From positions 3,224,001 to 3,288,000 of the forward strand of contig CM034138.1 in the NCBI GenBank assembly GCA_019914995.1: a stretch of DNA of 64,000 nt, given 5' to 3'. Both the position numbers and the translations under genes were made by a program. Under the pieces are notes generated by a model that was not told the DNA's origin, made no database searches, and saw only the letters and a list, made by a program, of their open reading frames with translations. This stretch comes from Acanthochlamys bracteata. Taxonomy: Eukaryota > Streptophyta > Magnoliopsida > Pandanales > Velloziaceae. This document shows, piece after piece, positions 1-12,864 of this stretch (its first letter is position 1; every line of letters begins with the position of its first letter).

Positions 1-2573
1 TTATTTCCTCGCAGATCCAAAATTTCCAACATGGTAAGTCCACCAATCTCCTTTGGGATGGATCCAGAAAATCTATTCTTGCATAGAATGCTACAATTGC
101 CAATAAGAGGGATAAGGTTAATAGCATACTTAAGGTTCAAATATGAGCACATCTCTGAGGTTTCAAGACTTCTCCATGAATCTTTACGTGTATTTCATAA
201 CTCATGAAACATCATGATGGGTAGGTACTTTTTTTTTTAAGCAAATGCCAGGTCGGTGATTCTTTTTTTTTAACTTGGTTGATTTTCTAGGTCAGATAAG
301 TTTAATTGCATTGAAAGTCTAGATGCATACCTGTATGATGAAATCAGTGAAGGCCTACATACAAATATGAATGTGAAAGGCAGAACAGATGCTTACATGG
401 CTCTTAAGTGCTCCAGTTTTCCAAGATCAGGAGCCAAATGCCCTCCCAAGTGCTGCCCTTTTAGGTTCCTGTAATTGTATTTTGTTAGATGAAGCATAAG
501 AACATATACATCTGCTTATAAAGTAATGTAACTATTGATTTGCAGGGAAAAGAATTTAAAAGAATTATAGAGTAGGCAAAGCATATGAATTAAAATGAAA
601 GGTCGCTTCATTCTCTGAGAAGCTTGGTACATTAATGCTTCATGAGAACAATTAAATATATCTAAATAGGTGCACACATAGGTCCAGCATACTAGTCCAG
701 TAAATCCTTGGTTACGCTCTTCTTTAGTTCACCATTCAATTCATATGTAGCCTCTTCAAGGTTTGAGATGCTGTATTGTACAGACAGCCATAGAGACACA
801 ACCTCACCACAGATAAAAGCATATAGACGTAAATATGAACATCAAGATGACACATCAAACCACTTCAAGCCAATAGATAAAAGATGCAGGGAAAGAATAT
901 ATCATGTAAGAGCATCATTAGGGGCGCAACTGAAACCTGCAGGTACATCACCTACTATATACTATTCCTCTTCTATATCTCCAACCAGTTGCAAGGGAGG
1001 TCATTAAATTAATCAAATTGAATTGTTAAAGGTGGATGCTCTACTTATAAACAGATATATAGCAGCTTTTCAAGGAGTGCAAGAGAACAAATCACACAAC
1101 TGTACATGCAGCAACTAAGGGAACAACCAAGCAATATAATAACTGTCCAAAACAAGATGGAGTGAGAAGTAGCATTAGGTACCAGTTTATATTGGTTGTT
1201 TGATCTCCAAAAGAAATTTTGGAAAATGGGCTACGAAATGCCTTAATGGTGCAGCACAGTGATGCAAAATCACCATCAAAAGTGTGCCAGTTGTCCCGTA
1301 CTCTTTGACAGATATGGAACTAATAAAAGTCTACTAAAGAATGCATCATATATCATCAACTAGGAAAAATCAAGCATTCTGCATAATAGATCAGTTTTAC
1401 ACCAAAACAAGATACACAGACACACTAGAAAGACAGACAATCCAACTATGCGAACAAAAAATATCCATACCGACACTGCTGTGCTTAGGATTTCTTACTT
1501 CTAGAGAGCTAACTGATCTAAATACATCTTCTATATAGAAATATAAAGCCTTCAACCAGACTAACAAAGAATAACTATAAGCGGCTAGAGCACAAATGTG
1601 CATAGGAATTCTTACTTCTAACTTCTATGGGAATTTACTGGCCTAAATACATCTTCCGCACAGAAAAAAAGAGTACAACTAAATATTTTCACAAGAAGTA
1701 TCCATACTTCAACATAGTACGCCATGTTCCCATTAAGTAGTGCATCCAGAAGAAGTAATCAGATTTATGTTACTACATTCAAATTAAAACCTATTTAATG
1801 TTCAGGTGCTTTCCAGCGTCTTACTGACTAGTTTTAACTCTTCAAAACATCTATGTGGCTGTAAGATGCACTATCAGAGATGTAACTGGGCAGTCTTGTG
1901 TGGTGATTGTTGCTTTAGAAAAAGCACGGTCCAGAACCCCAGAGGAAAACATGCCAAGGCAGAGAACAAGGGCAGAGTTACTTAATTTACAGACATGACA
2001 GCACTAATCTTTAAACTTGACTAGCAAAAGAGGGAGTCTGGTTTGTCCAGAGTCTTTCTGACAAAACTACCAGCAAGTCGCACATTATTGGTGCATATAA
2101 TAACATAGTAATTATTGGTTAAGAACTCATCTCAATAACACACACATACAATAGTCTACTGAAGCTGGAAGGTCTCTGAAAGAACTTTGAATTCTTAAGT
2201 TCTTCAATAGATCCACTTACAGTATTTCTACTCTGCCATCGACACAAAGAACACCTGTCCAATTGCACGGATGGATGTCATTGGGGTTCCAATTCTCAAG
2301 AGCACCGTAAGGGTCGTCCTCCACATGCTCTCGGAACTCGAGTAAAGCAAATCCTTCATCCACCAAAATTCATCATAATAATATTTCACTAGAAGTGCTA
2401 TGCAACAGAATCCAATTTCAAGCATTAACATATACTGGAATTGAACAACTACCTTCAAGGTTCAAAGACAAGCAACCCTCCGGATACAAGTGGATCAACA
2501 AAACGGCAACGAAAGACTTGTACAACAATGACTTGAAAAAACTCGAGTTAATCATTATCCCCGTCAAAACCAT
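1..2573 (-). CDS. LRR receptor-like kinase, MDIS/MRH1-like, 5' part only
   Basis: Four coding exons can be read on the minus strand: 2573-2453, 2353-2221, 468-397 and 90 to beyond base 1. All junctions have GT donors and AG acceptors and the phases fit. Exon 1 encodes a signal peptide (hydrophobic run SFVAVLLIHLYPEG). Exon 2 is an LRR N-terminal cap with FALLEFREHVEDDPYGALENW and a CNWTGVLC cysteine pair. Exon 3 is exactly 72 bp, the classic one-repeat LRR exon (HLAPDLGKLEHLRAI). Exon 4 continues with FSGSIPKEIGGLTMLEILDL. The order and wording match the MALE DISCOVERER/MRH1 group of plasma-membrane LRR receptor-like kinases, whose kinase or pseudokinase domain would lie left of the window. 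Intron 2 is long (1752 bp). The start was chosen because an in-frame stop lies just upstream. Subfamily assignment is from memory of family sequences; kinase activity cannot be judged. Confidence 0.85.
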
Positions 2574-3420
2574 AGCTGCTACAGCTGCTGCCTCTAATCA
2601 AAATAAAACTGATTCCACATTCACCTTCCCTCTTCGATTTCTCAGTACCGAAACCTACGAGGGATCGGCTCCATGATTCACAATACCTATTGAATTCACA
2701 CTTTCCCTACAAAAGCTCAATCCAATCACACCTAGAAAAAATCAACAGCAACAGCTCAAAACTGATAGAAGCTCATCAATTGAATCCAACCTCTCCTCCA
2801 ACGAACCGACCAGTGGTTGCAAAATAACTTTCTTTCCCTTAATTTTCCCTCCACCCAAAAGAAAGCACCTTTCTTTTGCTGAAGTAAATGGGTTGGAATC
2901 TGAGAAGACTTTGCTCACAAGGTATTCGACGAAAATGAAACCCAAATTAAAATATAATAATAATAAAGAAACAAAAGATCTTACCCTTACTAGATAAACA
3001 CCACAACCCAATATCTGTCCCACCAACTCTATTACAAATTACTAAAGAAAAATTTCTTTTTGCTCGTTCACTGTTTTCACGTTTACCGTGATGGACTTAG
3101 CAGCGATCAATTGCCGGGTCGAACACGCAACCCTCTTAGTTTCATCATCATGTCACTTTCATCACCAACTCTTCCACATCAAACCAGCATCAACATTACC
3201 AAATCCTTCCAACACAACAGAACAAAACTAAACAGGTTCTTGTTTCTGGTGATCGCAGGAAGAAGAACAGCGGTGAAGGGAGTTCGCCGGCGGGGAAGCC
3301 GGAAGAGAGAGAGAGAGTTGTTAGGAGAGAGCGGTGGGGAGAAAGAAGAGGAATGGAGAGAAAGCGCGGGGAAAGAGAGAACATTGACCGAGTTTGTTTT
3401 AGTTTGCTAAAAAAAATTTT
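2574..3420 (-). promoter_or_regulatory. 5' UTR and proximal promoter of the LRR kinase gene, with uORF
   Basis: Leader of the LRR kinase gene. A short upstream reading frame of ten codons (MEPIPRRFRY, 2674-2642) ends 68 bases before the main ATG. A likely 5' UTR intron has a donor GTAAGGGTAAG near 2990 and an acceptor TTTTTTCTAG near 2733. Pyrimidine-rich leader sequence (CTCTCTCTC on the minus strand) around 3300-3400 suggests transcription starts there. The intron and start site are inferred from motifs only. Confidence 0.45.
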
Positions 3421-3614
3421 GAACGTTCGCTCCACGTTAATCGATCCATCGACGTGCGTGCGTTCGCACGCGGGAGAGAAGAGAGCGGGCGGCAACTGTT
3501 CAACTCTCTTAGCTGTTAAATCTTTATCTGATAATAATCCTAATTTGATCTTATTGTATTCGTACTTTTGAGTCCCTGACAAAATCTTTATTTTGCAAAA
3601 TCAGTCTTTTTATT

Positions 3615-4145
3615 GGGGATGGCAATTGAGTTAGTTTCGGATCGGATTCATAAGATCAAATTATTCAATCATAATTATATTTATTCAATTATACAAATTA
3701 AAATTATTAATACTAATTTTAATTTATTTAATAATCAGATAAAATATAAATTGATTTATTTAATAATTAAAATAAGTTTATAAAAAATAGTTTCTAATAA
3801 TAATATATCAAATTTATTTATTATCATATATATAAAATTTTATTAATTTGATAAAATTTATTAATTAAGTAAAAAATTAAATAAATTAGTATATATATAC
3901 ACAAATTGAATTAAAAGTTTATATTATTTTTTAAATATTTTTATTATTAAATATTAAATATTATATAAATAATATATAGATTAAATAAATTAATTTTTTA
4001 TTAATTTGAATTTTATTCAAATTTATTTAAAATTTTAGATCAATTTTGAATCGATCCTAAATTAATCAAAATCTGACTAAGATTTTATTCAAATCCAAAT
4101 TTTGAATCAATTTTAGATTAGATTCAGTTGAAAATTATCATCCTT
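3615..4145. repeat. AT-rich element with GGATGRYAATT ends
   Basis: About 530 bp of very AT-rich DNA starts GGGGATGGCAATTGAG and ends AAAATTATCATCCTT, so the ends form an imperfect inverted repeat of roughly 11-14 bases. The interior is full of degenerate TTGAATCGAT/AATTTTAGAT words. Repeats with GGGATGGCAAT termini are common in dicot genomes and usually behave as non-autonomous elements. No target-site duplication is clear. Confidence 0.45.
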
Positions 4146-4418
4146 ACTTTTTATTTGTAGACTTGCTTATATCTTTTGTATCTTCGTCCTTTAAAAAAGT
4201 ATAACTCTTTACCAAGCTGTGCCTACAGTAGACTTTCAAAACTAAGGCAATTGTCATATTCAGAAGACGTAAGAACTAAGAAGCACATACCCTAGTTATC
4301 TAACCAAATCAACCAACAAATTTTAAAAATCAGACCAAATCGACCAAAAATTTGGAAACCTGCTTAAATTGAATCATTCCATCCAGCCGTTTGATTTCGA
4401 ATTAACCACCCGACTTAC

Positions 4419-4686
4419 GGAGTATTTGGGATTACTTATAAAATAAATTTTTTTTAAAATAAAAAATATTTTTATTTTTTTTAAAAATAAGTTTTATTTT
4501 TTTTACTTTAAAAAAAAATAAAAATATGTGATAAAAAATTTCACTTCGTATAATTTTTGTACATTTTTTAAATTTTTAAATAAATTATATATATATATAT
4601 ATATATAATAATAATAATATATATTAAAAATATGAAATAAAAAAAAATTAAAAATAGTTTATAAAATGCTGCTCCAAACGCATCCT
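4419..4686. repeat. MITE-like element, GCGTTTGG family
   Basis: AT-rich block of about 270 bp with ends GGAGTATTTGGGATTAC and GCTGCTCCAAACGCATCC, an imperfect inverted repeat. The interior (TAAAATAAAAAATATTTTTA and complements) is the same as in the many copies between 47 and 59 kb. No open reading frame. Confidence 0.5.
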
Positions 4687-5099
4687 TAACTGTTCAACCT
4701 TCAACCAGCAGTTGCAGGTTCGGTATTGCATCTACTTTTTGGCACGAAAAATAATGTCTTACCAACAATTTTACTTTTAGACCTCGATTGATGATGAATA
4801 TGTGATGTATTATCTACGTATTGGGTTAGGACCAGGCTAAAATGTTGGCTCCCTCAAAATCAACTCATTCATTCATTCCTTTGTTTTTAAAGAAAAAAAT
4901 TAGTTTGGTAAAGTTTGTAACTGCAGTGCTTAAACGTGCATTACATTGATGTCATTTATATGCATTCATTCATTCCGAAGTTATCAATCAAAATTCAACA
5001 TTAATTTCATTCATTCGTTTTTCTAGAAAAAAAAAGATTTCCACAAACACAGAAAACATCACAAAAACAAAACAAAACAAAACAAAACAAATCCCTTCC

Positions 5100-5227
5100 T
5101 ACCGGCACGGGCGCGTCTGAAATCGAGAGCAAGCGAGCGAGAGATAGAGAAGAACGCTCCTCCTCATTCTTCCTCTCTGCATCTTCTCCGGTAGTCAAGC
5201 ACCGACGAAAGGCTGCGAGGCTGACGG
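5100..5227 (+). promoter_or_regulatory. 5' leader of the Tubby-like gene
   Basis: GC-rich leader beginning near CGGCACGGGCGCGTC, following a run of CAAAA repeats at 5060-5090. It includes AGCGAGCGAGAGATAGAGA and CCTCTCTGC tracts typical of plant 5' UTRs. The transcription start is not determined. Confidence 0.35.
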
Positions 5228-8200
5228 ATGTCGCTCCGGCTCGCTCTTCTCTCGCTCCGTTCATCAATCAACACGCAGCAATCGTTATCCAATAGTGGAG
5301 ATTCAGAGATAGAACCTACAACAGGTCTAGATGAAGAAGTAGAACGGAAGGAGGTTGGTAACTGCGAGGAAGAAGGAGAAGAAGATAATGATCGTTGGTC
5401 TCGTATGTTGCCGGAACTTCTTCTAGAGATCGCGAGACGGGTTAAGTCAGGAAGCGAGGGTTGGCCTCTTCGTAAGGACTTGGTTTCGTTCGCCGCTGTC
5501 TGCCGTCGGTGGCGTGAAGCAATGGCCGCTATTGTCCGGCCGCCTATTGATTCTGGAAAGATCACGTTTCCTTCCTCGCTTAAACAGGTATTGATATGAT
5601 TTTGTTTTGCCGGATGATCGGCATGGAGTGTATAGAACCTGTGTTTGGCAATGTGGTTTGAAATGGAGAAGGAAGGGAATAGATTTTTTTTAAAAAATAA
5701 TTTGTTTCAGAACAATCCTGTCAGATCAAGGCAGACTGGATTGTTCTGGAAATGGGGTACTTTGCAAACGGATTGGGAAATAATTTTGGCTATTAAGCTG
5801 TGAAGGTGTCAATATTTTGGATTTGCAGCTACAAAAAGCACTACCCTGGTGATCTCTTCCCAAAGTTGTCAATCACAGAAAGTTTTTGAAGGGTGGATAT
5901 CTGATTTCTGTTGATTATGAATTACTTAGCCTTGGGTTTCCATTTGATTTGATTAGGGTGGGCATTCTTTACCTTTTTTGCATCATTACCACTAACCTGA
6001 AAGCATTCAAGTGGAATTTTGAGATCAGAAGCCTCGCCCTTAGAATGTTTGTGTTTGACCTCTTACATTGTCTTTAAAAACCCCATTATCTTTCGTTGTT
6101 TGTTTCTTTATTTTCTTTTTTATTATTTTTGGGACATAACCATTTTAGGACATATGGGTGTAGCATATGATCTTAATAAACAGTCGCTGATATTTGTCTT
6201 GATAGGTATGAAATTTACTGCCTGTGATCCTTGATACTTTACAATGCTTGTGTAGTCTTATTTGCTAGATGTTTAAGATTGACTTTGGTTTGTCAATGCA
6301 GCCAGGGCCAAAGGACTCTCCGATGCAATGTTTTATAAAGAGGAACAAGAAGAATTCAACTTTCTATCTCTATCTTAGCCTGACTCCAAGTATGTGATTT
6401 CTAACATTCATACTGTTTGGTTTTGTTTATTTGCTGACATTATAAGGTGAAACTATCAAACCAACAATGCGTTTGTTTGTGTGATGTGAATGACTCGCAT
6501 TCTTTCCTTTGAAAAAAGCCTGATCTCTCTGTTTCACAAACTTTTAGATAAAAAGGGGATTGGCTTTCATAATGTATCCTTGCAATCTGCCGTTGAGATC
6601 AGATGAACAGAATCTATAAAGAAAAAGTAATATTCAGTATCATCAGATGTTTTCTTCATACGAGTTTACCATTTCTCATGGCTAACACGCATAAAGTTGA
6701 CTGTCTCAGAGTTTATATGGAATATATAGCATGCTGGCAGCATCAGTAGCTATTTAGTTTATATCTTTTACATATTGAGATTCCTTTTTGCATTTTATAA
6801 TAATTTTTAAAAAGCAATGGTAACTTTCAATCTGCAAAGTGAAAAGGATTGCAGCAATCATGTTCATTTCATTTTTTATAATTGTTGTTGGTTTGAGAAC
6901 ATTTGCCACAAATTGAGTTGCTGGGTTTTTCTTTCTTTTTGATTACCCACATATACCTACAAATTCTTCTGTGAAAGTAATCGAGCTTTATGTTTCTTTA
7001 ATTGAAGTTGTTCATATAATGCCACACAAATCACCTGATGTTTGTTGTGTTACGGAAAATGACATGTATTTTCTAACTTTAATTTTGTTAGAATGATATT
7101 TCCTTCCAGTTGATAGCCTGAAGTGAAGAGTAGCTGATTTCAGCTTTTCTTGCAGATTTTATTTATAAAGGCAAGTTTCTGATGGCAGCTAAAAGGTTCA
7201 GGCATGGACCTCACATAGAATATCTTATCTCTATTGATGCTGATGACCTGTCCCAGGGTAGTAATGCTTACATGGGAAAGTTGAGGTGAGGACTGAAACT
7301 TATTAATGTTATATGTAAACACACCAGCTTATCTAGCATCACTCCTAACTGATACTGCTACGACATGATTTACACGAAGGCATCTAGAAACGTTCAACTT
7401 ATCCTCTAAGTTGACGGCCCTAGTTCTCTTTGCTTTAGTATGGAGTTTTAGCACTTATTTTTGAGTGTATAGCCCTAGTCAATAGCCTAGGACATCTAGT
7501 CCCTTCACAGCCTTCAGTTTATGCAAATTTACAAAGATAGTTTTCTGCGCTGTGAGTAGATGCAGGCAAATAGGTGGAAAGGATCTTGACATAACTTATA
7601 ATTCTTCTTATCTTGCTGCAACTCCATTTAAAGTCATGGTTTTGGCAAGCATTGAGGACCATGTTCTTCCATTGTGAAATCCTTACTGTATTAGCATGCC
7701 ATTAAACATCATGCAAGATCCTAAATTCATTATGCAAAAAATCCATGACATATGCCATTAAGCATCTAGAAGCTATTTATTTTGCTAAATATATTCTTTC
7801 GGATTTTGAGGTCCACTAATTTTCTTTGTCAGATCGGATTTTCTTGGGCGGAACTTTAAAATATATGACAGCCATCCACCATATAATGGTGCTAAGGCAT
7901 CAAATAGCCGAGTAGGCCGCCGCTTCGCCAGCAAACAGATAAGCCCACAGGTCCCAGCTGGCAACTTTGAGATAGGGCGGGTTTCATATAAATTTAACAT
8001 ATTTCAGTCAAAAGGTCCAAGAAGAATGGTATGCACATTGCAGTCCCATATGGAACACGAAAACGAGCAAGATGGTCCTTGTAAGTCAAAGGCAGGAACT
8101 GTTGCTCCGGCTCTGTTTACAGTTCTTAGGAACAAGATACCAAGGTGGCATGAACATCTGCAGTGTTGGTGTTTAAACTTCCATGGCCGAGTAACAGTTG

Positions 8201-8400
8201 CATCTGTGAAAAACTTCCAGCTGGTGGCTGCAACAAACACTAATGGATCAGATGATTACGGAGCTGAGGAAACAGTGCTTCTACAGTTTGGCAAAGTCGG
8301 GGATGACTTATTCACCATGGATTACCAGCAACCTCTCTCAGCTTTCCAGGCTTTTGCAATCTGCCTCACCAGCTTTGGCACCAAAATTGCCTGTGAATAG
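5228..8400 (+). CDS. Tubby-like F-box protein (TLP2/TLP6 type)
   Basis: Four exons, 5228-5587, 6302-6389, 7156-7285 and 7833-8400, join in phase to a 381-residue protein. An F-box lies at about residues 57-105 ([16 protein letters not shown] ... VCRRWREAM), followed by a C-terminal tubby domain from about residue 120 to the end. Both tubby signatures are intact: [14 protein letters not shown] and the C-terminal [16 protein letters not shown]. The block [17 protein letters not shown] and [12 protein letters not shown] match Arabidopsis TLP6/TLP2 more closely than TLP5 or TLP8. Plant TLPs bind phosphoinositides at the plasma membrane through the tubby barrel and SKP1-type SCF subunits through the F-box, and are linked to ABA and stress responses. 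The start ATG gives the usual MSL N-terminus. Slightly shorter than typical (about 390-430 residues), with an acidic stretch at residues 40-55. Looks intact. Confidence 0.93.
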
Positions 8401-9073
8401 CAGTTGCTAGCTTGTGCATTTTTAAGCTATGTATCCATGTTTCAGAATACCCTGGGAGTCCGGGAGACAGTTCCGAGTAGTTATCCCAGTTGTGAAATCA
8501 TAATAGTTATTACTAACCAGGCATCGGCATGTAATGTTTCCTCAAATAAGAAAGGAGATAGTCTTCTCTGTTCAGCTTACACTTTTGTTGTTATGTACTT
8601 GTTGCCGGCCACAATGACAGACTGACAGTAGCTACACTATGCAAACTTCAACATAAACACTCTACACCCAAACAAAAGACAAAAGGAACGCCCACAATTA
8701 GAGTCCTGCAGTATGGAAACTGGTTCTGGAACTTCTTGATAAATACAACTACTGCATTTAGATGCAACAACATATATGATGGTCAGTATTGTTTCGACCT
8801 CAACAGCAAGAAACGATAGCTTAGCATTCGACACGAGGTCACCACATCAGATGATGTGAAACACAATCAGAAATCTAGAACCACGAACAGAAGAGCCACT
8901 GTAAAGTCTGATGTGAACACCATGGAACAAAGAGGTTATTTCAAGTACACAGCTACAATATCTGGAGTTACACAAACTATAGCATCGTTTTGTACCCTAC
9001 TCTGGAACTGCACAAACTCAAAGCAACCCATATGCTGCACTTGCAATTGAAACTTATAGCTAGTATTATGTGC
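8401..9073. other. Shared 3' region of the convergent Tubby-like and MBF1 genes
   Basis: Holds the 3' UTRs of the two convergent genes. No additional gene is convincing; the short open frames here lack any family features. Confidence 0.5.
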
Positions 9074-11209
9074 CTAGTTCTTCCCTCGAAGTTTCACTCC
9101 CAGGACCCTTTCCAGCTTGGAGATGACCTGCTGATTTGGGATGGCCTTGCCAGACTCGTACTCTTGTATCACTTGTGACTTCTCATTAATCATCTGATGA
9201 TGTGTGCAATTAATAAACAAATTGAAAAACTAATTAAAAACTTCTGATGAACCAGGAAACACAAAGCATACCTGAGCAAGTTGAGCCTGGGTGAACTTTT
9301 TGTCCATCCGAGCTTGCATGATATTTTTCCTAAGATCTGCTGGGACTCGCTCATCTACAGAAACAGAACATGAAGCAAAACTTGGTATTAGATAAGAGAA
9401 CCCCACCTCTCATACAAAAACAACTCCAAACAATAGCGGTACATAGAAACACGATAACCATATTAACCCAACGTAATGAATAAAATGGCAATAAAACTAG
9501 TATATACAAAATCAAAGAAAACAAAAACCAAGCTTTCCCAAAGGAATCTAGATGGATTGCACTTTATTAGCTGAATCCATGACATGAAGTTAAATTAAAG
9601 TAATAGGAAAGAGTTAAGCAGTTAAATCAAGGGCCTAGGAGCTATTTGCTACACTTGCTATAGTGGAAACCACTAAATCGTGTTAATCTGCTATCTTGAG
9701 AAGCTAATAATGAATGATACATCTATATTGGAAGCGTAGCACACATTGTAGTACCTGCATCAATCAACAATCTAGACATAAACTACTTGAATTACCATGT
9801 CTTTCAATCCTATACCTTGCATGTTGGCCTTCACTGGTATGAAAGAGGGCCACATATTTCTAATACAGGATTCACAAATGAGAAGCAGTAGCTAGTACCA
9901 CTAGTAACCATTTCCGTATATGGAGCAACAAAGCAAGCAACCATTATAATAGCACATCCTCCAAAGAATAACGTTCACAAAGGTATAAGTCAAATAGCTT
10001 TATTACATACTAATCACACTGGGGATACTTATTGCACAAAAACTAATCACAAATGCATCACGTTATTATCCAGGTTTCAAGAACATCTTGCACAAATGAA
10101 GAGCAAGAATGGCAAACCAAGAACTGCACAGACTGCTATAAGAATTATCTACAAAACAGTACTAAACTAAGAACTGCATAGACTGTTATAAGCACTATCT
10201 ACTAATAACAAGAATAAATATACCAGATAAATGTACTTACAGGTTGATTTATTATTCTCATGGGGGAACAGAAATCAAATAATAAAACGAAACAAAAAAA
10301 CTCACGAGAAAGGTTCTCAGTTTCCTCATCAAGCTTTCTTGTATTCAGAGAGGTGCTGCTGGAAGCAGCCTTGTTGGTGCCGGCATTAGCTGCAGATAAA
10401 GAAAGAGATTGTCTGAAATGATCCTAAAATATCTCATGTAAATATATTAGTCAAAAACAATATCATTATAGGAACTAGCAAACTGAAATCAGCAACAAAG
10501 ACAAGCAGTAACAAAAGTACAGTAATAACTTAATACACAACCTAGTTAGAGGCCATTACTCATAGATGAATCTTTACAATGTACAATACAAGCAGTAGCA
10601 GAAATGAAGAAACGTCAATCGAGTAACAATCATCGAGTAATAAACATAATAAGAAACTCATATAATTTCTCATGAGAAAGCCCAAATTACCTGCTTAAAT
10701 TCACTGCAATTGAGTGATACAACCAACCACCAATATCAAAACTACTAAAAAAACCAAACATAGGACACAGCCTCACAAGTCACAAAAAGCAACTAAAGCT
10801 AAATGCTAATAGATCACTCGACGATTGCAGATTGAACAGCAAGAATCAATGTACAACACAACCAAAAACATACATACATATATCTGTCACACAACGATTG
10901 ACAGACAGATTGAACCGCAAGAATCAGTGTACAACACAACCAACACAACCATCAACATATGTATATGTTCGATTCGAAGCTTCCAGCCATCAAAAGAAAA
11001 AACAAGAGACTATCGAGAGAAGGCTTCGAATTGAAGACACGCTCATAACAAAAAATAGAGAGCTTACACTTTTTGACCGTTTCAATATCAGCACCGCTGC
11101 GGCGGGCGGCGTTGACTGCTTTCTCATCTTTCTTCGCGGCAGCGTTGGGAGCCTTCTTCCTGATCACGATCGGTTCCCAATCCTGGCTAATCGGTCCAAT
11201 TCCAGCCAT
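9074..11209 (-). CDS. MBF1: Multiprotein-bridging factor 1 (MBF1a/b type)
   Basis: Four exons on the minus strand, 11209-11068, 10389-10306, 9354-9272 and 9193-9074, give a 142-residue protein, exactly the length of plant MBF1a and MBF1b. The N-terminal MBF1 domain begins [19 protein letters not shown] and includes [20 protein letters not shown]. The C-terminal helix-turn-helix contains [20 protein letters not shown] and ends [17 protein letters not shown]1 proteins are transcriptional coactivators that bridge TBP and bZIP-type activators. The a/b type is developmental or broadly expressed, while the heat-induced MBF1c has a different N-terminus. All splice sites are GT-AG and phases fit. It converges on the Tubby-like gene with about 670 bp between stop codons. 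No defects seen. Confidence 0.95.
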
Positions 11210-11360
11210 GATCGCTTGAATCGAAGAGAAGAATTAGGTTTTTGTAACGAAGAAGAAGAAGACGAAGAAGAACGAGAGATGGACTATTTGTTCCGGGAAA
11301 GCAAACGATGGAGAACCAACAGAAGGAAAGCGGATGACGGATTTCATTTCAGTGATCTGT

Positions 11361-11367
11361 ATTTATA
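11361..11367 (-). promoter_or_regulatory. TATA box of MBF1
   Basis: CTATAAATACA on the minus strand, about 150 bases upstream of the MBF1 start codon. It is followed by a pyrimidine-rich leader (CGTTCTTCTTCGTCTTC) consistent with a start site near 11330. Motif-based. Confidence 0.6.
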
Positions 11368-11590
11368 GCTGGGCTTCCCATGACCGCCCGGTAATTTAAA
11401 GCGTGGTTTTCAAGCTGTACTGTACCTTGGTATATTTTGATTTCAGCTCCAGTCTTGAATATAATTAACATATAGCCCTTTTTTGTATGTTATTTCGTGT
11501 TTACAAATTACAATTACCCCAGAGCGCCAAACATTGCAGGTTATTACCAGCAGCATGTTTTCATATATACCCCTATGTTTTTCTACTAAA

Positions 11591-11850
11591 GGGCGTGTTT
11601 ATCAACACCCCTAAACTCCACTTCCTTTAAACTCAAATTTTACATAAATACTTATAAAAATTAAAATAAATTTTTTTATCAATAAATTTTTTTTTAAAAT
11701 TCAAATTTAAAACTTACTAAAAATATATAATTAATATAAAATTTTATTTTTTATTAAATATTTTTTATTTTTATTTTATTTTTTAAATTTATTTCCTAAA
11801 AATTTCACTTTTCTCAAAACTCCACTTCCACACCCTAGATAAACACGCCC
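11591..11850. mobile_element. MITE with 13-bp perfect terminal inverted repeats
   Basis: A 260-bp AT-rich element begins GGGCGTGTTTATC and ends GATAAACACGCCC, a perfect 13-base inverted repeat. Subterminal sequence also mirrors (CTCCACTTCC near the left end, CTCCACTTCCACACC near the right). It has no coding capacity and so depends on an unknown transposase. A target duplication is not clear (left flank CTAAA, right flank TAATT). A related copy may lie at 33383-33572. Confidence 0.7.
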
Positions 11851-12864
11851 TAATTCAACATAACATTTCTTAATTAATTCCAAATTATTTGACTACGCCT
11901 GTTTCCTTCTAATTTCAAATAAGTTGCGTGTTTGTTTTAGTATTAAATTTATTTATAAAATAAATTTGTAATACAAAATAAGTTTGATAAAAAGTAAACT
12001 TTTATATTTAATTTACATTAAAATTTATTAAAATAAATTTTCAAAGTAAAATTTTAATTTTAAATTTTGAAAATTAAAATTTTTTTTAATAAAAGAATAA
12101 TTTTAATTTAAAAATGAGTGAATAATTGAAATAAAATTTTGAAAAATGAATTTCGATCGTAGATAAATAAGCTCTGAGCCTCTGCTTATTTCTATCTGTA
12201 AATTAGTACAAAGCTGGGAAATTTGTCTCGATTTTTGAAAACCTGCGATTGCGCTACCAGGATTCTTTTTATGTAGGGTACTTCGATTTTGAATTTATTT
12301 TTAAGCCACCAGTTATTCGGGTGAGAAAAAAATTAAATTCTCTCTATCAATTTTTTGGCGATAAGATGAACTTTCTTTAAAATGAAAGCTATTTTTTTCA
12401 ACCACACAGTATGCTAAATGCATTTGTGAAAACGTTTGAACAAATATTGATTTAGAATATACTGTGAGTATTTTTCTACATACATAAAATAATATTATAT
12501 CAAGTAGAGTTCAAAAAATTTACTTTAAAAAATTGATTAAAATATGGAAAAGTTATAAAAAATATGCTCCTATAGGGTTTGCAATGGTTTTAAATATTGC
12601 ACAATTTTAATTATAATAAACTGTATAAATATTTTTTTAATATATTATATTCTGACTGAAAAAATAATGATCTCTTATTTAAAAGACCTACATTTGAATC
12701 ATAGTGAATGACTTTATTTTATTTAAAAATTTATTTGAAGCGATAACTTGTAGAATCTAAATACAATCAGTGCGAATCTATTTTAATAGCACTTTAATGC
12801 ACGAAACACACCCATGTGACTATTTGTAACCTTGTTCTAGTCACACTTTTGACAAATCATATGA

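Larger units (their letters stand above)
3421..5100. other. AT-rich intergenic region between divergent genes
   Basis: This spacer separates the LRR kinase promoter (minus) from the Tubby-like gene (+). It holds two AT-rich repeat elements, described separately, and a TA microsatellite at about 4588-4606. No coding sequence is seen. Confidence 0.6.

Noticed and set aside
2228-2458. 76-codon minus-strand frame over the LRR cap exon
   Set aside because: It reads exon 2 in the wrong frame; the spliced frame FALLEFREHVEDDPYG is the conserved one.
2742-3026. 94-codon minus-strand frame as N-terminus of the LRR kinase
   Set aside because: It lies in the leader and a probable 5' UTR intron; the exon starting at 2573 joins in phase to the LRR cap and has a proper signal peptide.
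10832-11368. 178-codon plus-strand frame opposite MBF1 exon 1
   Set aside because: Antisense shadow of MBF1 exon 1 and its leader; low-complexity translation.
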